Assembly: GCA_964484515.1 (NCBI GenBank)
Contig: CAZAGT010000147.1
Coordinates: 1-11,842, forward strand
Source: CAZAGT01 sp964484515
GTDB taxonomy: Bacteria > Desulfobacterota > DSM-4660 > Desulfatiglandales > HGW-15
DNA: 11,842 nt
Reading direction: 5' to 3'
Both the position numbers and the translations under genes were made by a program. Of this stretch, positions 1 through 5,900 are shown piece by piece. The notes under the pieces were generated by a model. It did not search any database. It saw nothing but the letters and a program-made list of their open reading frames with translations, and was not told the origin of the DNA. Each line of letters starts with the position of its first letter. The first letter of the stretch is position 1.

Positions 1-97
1 TTTTTATGTTTGCTGGACAACTACAATATAGCAAGCTTGAATCTGCAGCATCCTCAACTTTTGCAACGTTAGGGTATACGCAGCCGCAGATGGTGTT

Positions 98-127
98 TTG
101 GGACTAGTTTCCCTTTAATCTTATAAA
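98..127 (+). promoter_or_regulatory. Possible sigma70 promoter for the PEP-CTERM gene
   Basis: TTGGGA (98-103) and TATAAA (122-127) are separated by 18 bp. This would give a start near 134 and a short leader before the ribosome binding site AGGAGG at 143-148. A small GGGA/TCCC inverted repeat (100-103/110-113) lies in the spacer. The match is moderate and was found by eye. I saw no sigma54-type GG-N10-GC element here, although some PEP-CTERM genes use one. Nothing else is recognisable in positions 1-97. Confidence 0.3.
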
Positions 128-154
128 TCCGATCTTATCCCAAGGAGGAATCAA

Positions 155-913
155 ATGAAAAAACTTTCAACGGCAATTGTCTTTGTGATGTTAGTGCTGG
201 GATCCGCATGCCCTTCATGGGCCGCCTCGTTTGCCGATGTCGCGTTTGTTATTGATCAGTCAGGCAGCATGGGCGGCGAATTCTCTTGGATCGGTAACAG
301 CATCAACAGCATCAATTCCGTATTTGACGCCAACGGCATTACCGCCAAGTACGGTGTCGCGGGCTATGAGTATCACGCGGGTTCGGCCTATTACAAAAAT
401 GCCTGGCTGAATCTTACAGATAATGTAGGCGCGGTGATTAGCGAAGTCAACAGCGTCAGTCTCTACGGCGGCACCGAAAGAAGCTACCACGCTGCCGATT
501 GGGCCGCCAATCACTTCAATTGGACTGGCGGAGACTATGCCAAGGTCATGATTCTGATAACCGATGAGGACGTCGATTACGCCTGTTCTTACGCCTATGG
601 TGGGTTGAACGGCGAGGCGGCCCTTGCCCGGATGATTGCCGATAATGACATCCTCCTGAATGTCATCACTAGCAGTTACTTCTACCGCTATTGGGATGAA
701 GCCGTATTCCAGAACTCGAGTACCGGCTATGCGGGGCTCTTCGATCTCAGTTATCTTAGGAACGATCCAGCCGGCTTCACCGCTGATTTCACGGCCGCCA
801 AACTGTCCGAGATCCAGGGCCACATAACACCGGCCCCGGAACCCGCATCCATGCTCCTGCTTGGAACGGGTCTTGCCGGGCTCGCCGGCTTGCGCCGAAG
901 ATTCAAAAAGTAA
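155..913 (+). CDS. Secreted VWA-like PEP-CTERM sorting domain protein
   Basis: This 252-residue protein is predicted to be exported and processed by an exosortase. Residues 1-23 form a signal peptide (MKK, a hydrophobic core, then SWA-A), so the mature protein begins near residue 24. A von Willebrand factor A-like fold follows. The metal-ion-dependent adhesion motif DxSxS is visible as D34-S36-S38 (DQSGSM), with a likely T107 (YGGT) and the acidic ITDED strand at 135-139. The C-terminus is a textbook PEP-CTERM tail: PEP at 228-230, a hydrophobic Leu/Gly/Ala helix, and the basic end RRRFKK. In this family the tail is removed by an exosortase embedded in the inner membrane, and the protein reaches the surface or exopolysaccharide layer. 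AGGAGG at 143-148 with 6-nt spacing supports the start. A terminator at 945-969 makes it monocistronic. The binding partner is unknown. VWA assignment is firm at the MIDAS motif and less certain over the whole domain. Confidence 0.93.
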   Translation: MKKLSTAIVFVMLVLGSACPSWAASFADVAFVIDQSGSMGGEFSWIGNSINSINSVFDANGITAKYGVAGYEYHAGSAYYKNAWLNLTDNVGAVISEVNSVSLYGGTERSYHAADWAANHFNWTGGDYAKVMILITDEDVDYACSYAYGGLNGEAALARMIADNDILLNVITSSYFYRYWDEAVFQNSSTGYAGLFDLSYLRNDPAGFTADFTAAKLSEIQGHITPAPEPASMLLLGTGLAGLAGLRRRFKK

Positions 914-944
914 AAATCTGAACCCTATGGTGCCAGCGCATGAG

Positions 945-969
945 CGGAGCCTCGGCTCCGTTTTTTTTT
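945..969 (+). terminator. Rho-independent terminator after the PEP-CTERM gene
   Basis: A perfect 6-bp stem CGGAGC/GCTCCG (945-950/955-960) closes a CTCG tetraloop and is followed directly by nine T residues (961-969). It lies 31 bp after the stop codon and ends the transcript of the upstream gene. Confidence 0.93.
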
Positions 970-1208
970 GTATCATATGTCCGCCGACCACTCGGCCGTG
1001 CACCGCGGCCCCTCCGGTAACACCCATCGAAATCGCTTCTCGGCTTCTATTGCCTTCCGCTGGGCTGTCTCTCGCCTCCTTGCCACTCTTCTTCCGGGAC
1101 GCAGAGGCCATTTTTGCGTCTCGCCGTGACATTTCATCTTTATGCCCGCTAATCATCACCCGGAAGATTGAAAAAGGAGAGCTGAGTCCAGATGGCGGGG
1201 AGATGTTT
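970..1208. other. Intergenic DNA with no convincing gene
   Basis: Open frames cross this stretch on both strands. They are arginine- and serine-rich, lack good ribosome binding sites where it matters, and match no family I recognise. A small GACGC/GCGTC stem lies around 1099-1121. I see nothing else before the insertion-like element that begins at 1209. Confidence 0.5.
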
Positions 1209-1311
1209 ATTTTTGGTCTCCTCACAAGAATATGTGGGCGACAAAAGAGTCTCAGCCTCTATGCGTAGGAGGGCTGTGGTGTCTTTTCGAAGTGACTGGT
1301 GGGAGGGCGCC

Positions 1312-1414
1312 GTCTTTTCATGGCTTATCTGTGGGGGAAACCGCAGCCCCGAGCGAAGTCGAGGGGAATGTCGGAGGGGGCAGAACTACCCCGCAGATAA
1401 GGCATGGAAAAGAC
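1312..1414. repeat. Long imperfect inverted repeat inside the element
   Basis: Positions 1312-1336 pair with 1389-1414, with one single-base bulge and two mismatches, giving a stem of about 25 bp around a loop of about 52 nt. Compensating G/C and T/C differences suggest the pairing has been kept or arose recently. It is the strongest secondary structure in the element. Confidence 0.75.
1347..1366. repeat. REP-like small palindrome of the GAGCGAAGTCGAGG type
   Basis: CCCC...GAGCGAAGTC...GAGGGG forms a short hairpin with GGGG/CCCC arms. It resembles the widespread extragenic palindromes built on GAGCGAAGTCGA seen in many bacterial genomes. It sits in the loop of the larger inverted repeat 1312-1414. 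Only one copy is in this window, so its repetitive nature is from memory of the motif and was not demonstrated here. Confidence 0.4.
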
Positions 1415-1576
1415 CAGCCCGGGAGCCCCGGAATCGAAGAAAAGGTATCACAGCCCTCCCACCAGACTCCGCGGCAATCAGATTAGAATCGGAAAGCCCG
1501 GATTTCGATCGAAAACAGACGGGAGTTCAATCGATTTTGCCATCGATACCGACCTACTCTACTGACCCGCAAATTC

Positions 1577-1607
1577 TTGTGAGGAGCTCATTTTTGTAGC
1601 TTATAAT
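1577..1607 (+). promoter_or_regulatory. Possible outward promoter at the element's right edge
   Basis: A perfect TATAAT lies at 1602-1607, just outside the right terminal repeat. The nearest -35-like hexamer is TTGTGA (1577-1582), inside the terminal repeat with a long 19-bp spacer. A start at 6-8 nt after the -10 box would fall at about 1613-1615. That would cut off the ribosome binding site of the next ORF, so either the transcript is nearly leaderless or the TATAAT is coincidental. Confidence 0.25.
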
Positions 1608-1619
1608 GAGGGAGAATGC

Positions 1620-1778
1620 ATGAAAGAGCACGGAGTGGAGAGCTACACCGAACATCTTTTGTTGGTTTGCACCAAAATGACGGCGCAAAAGCGTTTGCCG
1701 GACTTTGGCCGCCTAAGAGGGACGTCTTCTATCGGCCCCAGAGAACTCGGTTTTTCGATAGCTTCGCTGGACGGCTAG
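1620..1778 (+). CDS. Small 52-residue hypothetical protein
   Basis: This ORF begins MKEHGVESYTEHLLLVCTKM and ends ELGFSIASLDG. A GAGGGAG ribosome binding site (1608-1614) lies 5 nt before the ATG. Its composition looks like a normal soluble protein, with a probable amphipathic helix at residues 8-24. I recognise no family. Its TAG stop overlaps the TAG of the convergent minus-strand gene, so both end within CTAG at 1775-1778. Such tight convergence is common between real genes and rarer by chance. An alternative ATG at 1616 is in another frame and gives an arginine-rich product that I do not favour. It could instead be the 5' remnant of a longer gene. Confidence 0.45.
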   Translation: MKEHGVESYTEHLLLVCTKMTAQKRLPDFGRLRGTSSIGPRELGFSIASLDG

Positions 1779-2104
1779 GCCGCTTCGCAGTAGTACTGCT
1801 TCTCCACCGCGTCCCTGACACCATCGGGATCCAGACGCAGAATACGGCAGACCCATAGGAAGGAGCCGGGATCTTCATCTTTGCTCCTGAACCATTCTCG
1901 CGCTTCCTGCACGATGCTGTGGTAGCGCCTGCTGCCGCGAGCATCTTTTACGGCCTGCTCTAGGACCGCAAGCCACAGATCTCTACAGGCGTCGATCTCT
2001 ATGCTTTCTACCCGTTGATCGATACAACCGACGGGTCCCTGAAGCATTGCACCTTCAGTCCTGTTATCCTTATTCCATGGCGTCGTTGTATCCAATGATT
2101 TCAT
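1775..2104 (-). CDS. Conserved-looking 109-residue hypothetical protein
   Basis: The C-terminal two thirds (residues 40-101) look like a folded, mostly helical domain. Its pattern is RDLWLAVLEQAVKDARG, a basic spacer, EAREWF..KDEDPGSFLWVC, then LDPDGVRDAVEK. The last part, FLWVCRILRLDPDGVRDAV, resembles a helix-turn-helix-like pair. From memory, small uncharacterised proteins with this DAR...W.....GSFLWVC..L.LDP..VR pattern occur in Desulfobacterota and related groups; no function is known to me. I chose the ATG at 2104 because GGAG lies 7 nt upstream. The frame stays open back to 2221, but that extension would run through a terminator-like hairpin and has unlikely composition. The first 35 or so residues look poorly ordered. 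A DNA-binding or regulatory role is only a guess. Confidence 0.72.
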   Translation of the reverse strand: MKSLDTTTPWNKDNRTEGAMLQGPVGCIDQRVESIEIDACRDLWLAVLEQAVKDARGSRRYHSIVQEAREWFRSKDEDPGSFLWVCRILRLDPDGVRDAVEKQYYCEAA

Positions 2105-2188
2105 GTCCTGTCTCCATTTCAGGGTCTGCTGCCGGGCTCTATTCTGTAGTCCTCGATCTTGCCTTGCCGAGGACCCTCGTCTTTGCAA

Positions 2189-2234
2189 GAAAAAAGGGCG
2201 GTCGCCATGGGATAGCTCCATACCAGCCGCCCTT
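2189..2234 (-). terminator. Minus-strand terminator-like hairpin (terminator or attenuator)
   Basis: Read leftward, AAGGGCGG (2234-2227) pairs perfectly with CCGCCCTT (2201-2194), enclosing a loop with a second ATGG/CCAT pairing. The stem runs straight into a T run (TTTTTT, then C and TTG). This is a good intrinsic terminator shape on the minus strand. It lies 90 bp upstream of the 1775-2104 gene and no minus-strand gene lies to its right nearby. It therefore either attenuates that gene's leader or ends a short transcript started between about 2250 and 2900. Confidence 0.6.
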
Positions 2235-2434
2235 GTTATGGTGAATTTGAACTTCCGTTAACCAAACCGTCGGTTCAAAGGGACAAGGAGATTAAAGGAG
2301 AATAGAAACGCTCATGCTCAATATTTACCTTGGAAATCAGCAAGGCACGTGCCAGAATCGGCCATGCAATATTCAGCAAAGATTCGAATGCCTTACCGCC
2401 GATATTTGTCGATAAGGCGGATGCTGGATGAAGT
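2235..2434. other. Non-coding stretch with small inverted repeats
   Basis: TTTGAAC (2246-2252) and GTTCAAA (2273-2279) form a 7-bp inverted repeat with a 20-bp spacer, operator-like in shape. GGCACGTGCC (2344-2353) is a perfect 10-bp palindrome. GCCTTA near 2391 pairs with TAAGGC near 2412. A 33-codon frame at 2314-2415 has AAAGGAG too far upstream (13 nt) and no recognisable product. No gene is supported. Confidence 0.35.
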
Positions 2435-2597
2435 GGGGGCCTCTTTTTGCGTGACTATCTCTCCCCATTAGTGGCAAAACCTTACCCACTGATGGCCGTG
2501 ATACAGGCTCCTTGGCGGTGTTCTCCAAGGCCCCGGCTACCGTGCACTAGGCTTTCTACCCTAGTTGCTCTAATCAGAACTGTCCTTATGTTTAGGA
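2435..2597. ncRNA. Candidate structured RNA: cluster of hairpins
   Basis: Four stems follow each other. Stem A is CCATTAGTGG/CCACTGATGG (2465-2474/2486-2495). Stem B is CCTTGG/CCAAGG (2510-2515/2525-2530). Stem C is ACTAGG/CCTAGT (2546-2551/2560-2565), extendable by a GC pair. Stem D is TCCT/AGGA (2583-2586/2594-2597). In addition GGGGCCT (2436-2442) can pair with AGGCCCC (2528-2534), enclosing stem A and competing with stem B. The strand is undetermined, as inverted repeats fold either way. I do not recognise an Rfam family. No promoter or terminator is evident, so this could be structured intergenic DNA and not an RNA. Confidence 0.3.
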
Positions 2598-2820
2598 TGG
2601 AGAGTCTGTCGGAAAACGCCCAGCTGTCCCGATTCCGTAGGGATTGCCCTCATCCCTCGTCACTGCGGCGTACTCAGAAGGTAAAAGATAGAAGGTGGAA
2701 GGCTGAAGGGGGAATCTGACTGCTGTCGCTTGTCTTTGCCTCAAGCCTTGCGCCTTGAGCCGTGTGCCACTCATTTACGCCTCATTCATCGGGATTTCTT
2801 TACCTGCGGCTCAGTCCCCA
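2598..2820. other. Intergenic DNA, purine-rich and GC-skewed stretches, no gene
   Basis: A purine-rich segment (about 2677-2714) is followed by a pyrimidine-rich one containing two similar GCCTTG/CGCCTTG words around 2743-2757. This is typical low-complexity spacer. Frames crossing it give no recognisable protein. Confidence 0.4.
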
Positions 2821-2822
2821 CC

Positions 2823-2875
2823 TCTTCAAGGCGGGTCCCCGATTTTGTCCCGCTCGAAGAGAGCGGGATGGACAT
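2823..2875 (+). promoter_or_regulatory. Mutually exclusive hairpins upstream of the AsmA gene
   Basis: TCCCGCTC (2848-2855) and GAGCGGGA (2861-2868) form a perfect 8-bp hairpin with a GAAGA loop, which TGTCC/GGACA can lengthen as an alternative outer register. The same CCCGCTCGAAGAG arm can instead pair with TCTTCAAGGCGGG (2823-2835). The two folds exclude each other, as in an attenuator. The T run after the stem is weak (ATTTTC), so termination is uncertain. It lies about 85 bp before the 2955 start. Confidence 0.35.
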
Positions 2876-2954
2876 TTTCAATCAGCCTCCTAGGAAATGA
2901 CTTTCTGGTAAGGATTCACTAACTCAAAACTGAACCAATGGGAGGATAAGGGAC

Positions 2955-5900
2955 ATGAAAAAGCTAGTCAAAGTCGTCGCTATCGTTATCGGTATCTTGG
3001 TCGTCCTGTTGATTGGCGTTGCCGTCATCGTGCCGCTTGTCTTTGATCCTAACGACTACAAGGAGCGCATTGTGGCCCTGGTCGAAGAACAGACGGGACG
3101 GCAATTGAAGATCCAGGGCGACATCAACCTTTCCTTATTCCCCTGGCTCGGGGTGGAGATCGGCGGGGTGGAGATCGGCAACCCTCCGGGATTCGAAAAC
3201 CCGGTGTTCGCCCGATTGCAGCAACTTCAGGTTCGCGTCCGGCTCTTACCCCTCCTATCCAGGCACGTTGAGGCCGACGTGGTCAGGGCGCGGGGCCTGA
3301 TCGTCAACCTGCAGCGCAATAAAGAGGGCCGGACCAATTGGAATGACCTCCTAAAGGCCGAATCCGAAACCAAACCGACGCAAGGGCGGGAACCCCCGGC
3401 CGTTCCCGGAGCGCTTGTCATCGGTGGCGTCGACATCCGCGACGCGTCGGTGACCTGGACCGATCGGGCCGCCGGGCAACATATTGCCGTCACCGAGCTC
3501 TCCGTCAAGACCTCTGCCGTGACGCTGACCGATCCTGTTGATGTGAAGATCGCATTTGCTGTGGATACCGGAGACATCGGCCTAAAAGGCCGGGTCGAGA
3601 GCGCCGACCGCCTCAGACTGGATCTGAAAAAGAAGGTCTACAGCCTCGAGCTTGAGCGGCTCAACGCCGGGCTCAAGGGCAAGGAGCTGCCCGAGGCGGG
3701 TCTCACGATCAAGGGCTCCGGGACGGCGACGTTCGACGCCGCGGCGGATAAGATCAAGCTGAGCCGAGTGAGGCTGGAGGCTGACGGGCTGCCTTTGTCG
3801 TCCTACACATCCGCTGCCGTCCTCCAGGTGGAGGAGGGCGCTGGTGACCTGGCCGCCCGGACGTTTGATTTGCCCGGCCTCAAGGTGGATATGACGATGA
3901 CGAGGGGCAAAGACCGCATCTTAGCGACCCTGACCGGGAATACCCGGGCCGACCTCAAGGCGCAGAGAGTGACCATTTCGGAGTTGGCCCTGAATCTCCC
4001 TGAATTCAGTACAGAGGGCAGGCGGATCCAAGTGTCGGAGACGGAACCGGCCTCTTTGACGGTTGACCTATCTGCCATGACCGTCTTGCTGCAAGGACTG
4101 GCGATGACCGGCACCGTCACGGACAAGGCCCTGCCGCAAGGCGCGCTGTCCATGGCACTGCGTCTCGGCCTGGAGGGAGATTGGAACCGCCAAACGGTCT
4201 CCGTCGATCCGATCAACCTCCAGGTGCTCGGGGTCAAGGCCGACGGGAAGCTTGCGATCGTCGCGCTGAAGACCGCGCCTGAGGCCAACGGCTCATTCGC
4301 GGTCGCCCGTTTCAATCCGCGAGAGCTTCTTGCCCGTGTGACTAAGGATCTGCCCGCGATGTCCGATCCGAGGGCGCTCACCTCGGCGGAGCTCGCCCTG
4401 ACCTTTCAGGCGACGAAAGACACCTTGAACGTGAACAAACTCCATGCCCGTCTCGACGACTCCACCTTGACAGGCTCGGTGGAGCTGACCGATTTTGCCG
4501 CACGGAACACCCGTTTCGACCTTGCCCTCGATCGCATCAACCTGGACCACTACCGCTCCTCAAAGCAGGGCGCAACCCCGGCCACCGCTGCCGCGCCTGC
4601 CGCCAAAACCACCGCCGCAGCGGGAGGCCATCCCCTTGAAAACCTGAAGAAGCTCTCGCTGCACGGTAAGCTGCGTATCTCAGACCTCGTCGCGGGCGGC
4701 GTCAAGATGGGCGACTTGCTGGTCGAGATCCAGGCCAGGGAGGGCCTGATTAAAACCGATCCCATCTCCGCCTCCCTCTATGGAGGCTCCTACAAGGGCG
4801 CGGTCGAGCTCGACCTTCGCAACCCTGAGCCCAAGATCGGTTTCGAGGAGAAGCTCGCAGGAGTGCGCCTGGATCGACTCTTTAAAGATCTGGACGTAAA
4901 AGCGGATACGGCCGACTTCAGAGGTCCCAGCGATGTGACCCTAAAAGGATCGGTCGTGACCGACGCCGCCTTTGAAGTCATCCGGGTCGAGCAGTTATCC
5001 GCCGTCGGCAAGCTGGGAAACAAGCTGCCTCTCGGATTGGATGGCGATGGGACGGTGGTGAACCTTAAGGATCAGACGCTGACGGCCGAGCAGATCAAGG
5101 CCCACCTGGGAGACCTGACCCTGAAGGTCCACGCCATGGTCACGGGCCTTTCCGCCAAGCCTTCTTTCAACGCCAAACTGAGCGTCCCCACGTTCAACCT
5201 GCGCCGGTTATTTTCCCAGATCGGCCGCAAACCGCCCCAAACCGCGGATCCCAAGGCCATGACGGCTGCTGAGTTGGCCGCCGACTTGAGCGGATCCGCT
5301 GCGGCCCTATCCATCGAGGCCTTGAAGGTCCGATTGGATGACACTCACCTGGAAGGCACATTGGGCCTCACCTTGCAGCCCGCTCGGGCCTACGCCTTCG
5401 ATCTGCGGGCGGACGCGATCGATCTGGATCGCTACCTGCCACCGCCCCAAAAGGAAGGCAAGCCCAAGGCGGGGACCCCCGGCACCGCCACGGCCACGGC
5501 GCCGCTCGAAGGACTGCGGGCACTGAACCTGGACGGAAAGCTTGCCCTGGGCAAGCTGAAGCTGGACAACCTCAAGCTTCAGGACCTCCGAATACAGATC
5601 AAGGGCAAAGACGGGCTGCTGACCCTGAACCCCCTCGCGGCAGCCCTTTACGGTGGGACCTATGAGGGAAACGTCTCGATCGACGCGCGGGGCAAGCAAC
5701 CGCAGCTCAGCCTCGACGAAAAGCTGGCCAACGTTCAGGCCGGCCCGCTCCTGGAGGACTTGAAGGGACGGAGCCTTTTGACCGGTCTTACGGCCGTCGA
5801 TATTAAGGCAACCGCCACGGGTGCCGATGCGGATGCCATCAAGCGGACCCTCAACGGAACAGTCGCTTTCAAGCTCACCGACGGTAGCATTGAGGGCGTC

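Larger units (their letters stand above)
1209..1596. mobile_element. MITE-like non-autonomous element with TIRs and direct repeats
   Basis: The left end (1215-1241) and right end (1563-1589) are imperfect inverted repeats, about 21 of 27 positions matching, with an exact 14-bp core CTCCTCACAAGAAT (1218-1231) and its complement (1573-1586). The heptamer ATTTTTG lies immediately outside both ends (1209-1215 and 1590-1596), as expected for a target-site duplication (one more base on each side gives 7 of 8). Further inverted pairs nest inside. One is GGAGGGCTGTG (1268-1278) with 1449-1459. A second is 1294-1307 with 1454-1467, 13 of 14. The third is a roughly 25-bp arm (1312-1336) with 1389-1414. 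No transposase is encoded. Small size, terminal repeats, a duplication and no coding capacity are the usual signs of a miniature element mobilised in trans. I cannot assign a family. Alternatively it is a degenerate remnant or a structured non-coding RNA. Confidence 0.55.

Noticed and set aside
260..1225. Long minus-strand open frame of 321 codons
   Set aside because: It lies mostly opposite the PEP-CTERM gene and crosses its terminator; no ribosome binding site or family match. It is a frame shadow.
1192..1599. Plus-strand open frame of 135 codons through the element
   Set aside because: It runs through several long inverted repeats, is Arg/Ser/Pro-rich, and its frame is explained by chance in GC-rich DNA. 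No transposase motifs.
1616..1858. Alternative plus frame starting 4 bp before the 52-codon ORF
   Set aside because: Overlaps the well-supported minus-strand gene by about 80 bp, and its product has non-protein-like composition. The 1620 frame has better ribosome binding site spacing and a shared stop.
2105..2221. N-terminal extension of the 109-residue protein to 2221
   Set aside because: Would read through the terminator-like hairpin and lacks a good ribosome binding site; the ATG at 2104 has GGAG at 7 nt.
2314..2415. 33-codon ORF on the plus strand
   Set aside because: The nearest Shine-Dalgarno-like sequence is 13 nt away, and there is no recognisable product.
2465..2545. Resemblance to a cyclic-di-GMP riboswitch (GGCAAAACC on plus; GGTAGCCGGG on minus)
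   Set aside because: Only short words match, they are on opposite strands, and the conserved GACGCAAAGCC core and spacing are absent.
2447..2719. Plus-strand open frame of 90 codons
   Set aside because: Covers the hairpin cluster and low-complexity spacer, with atypical composition and no ribosome binding site.
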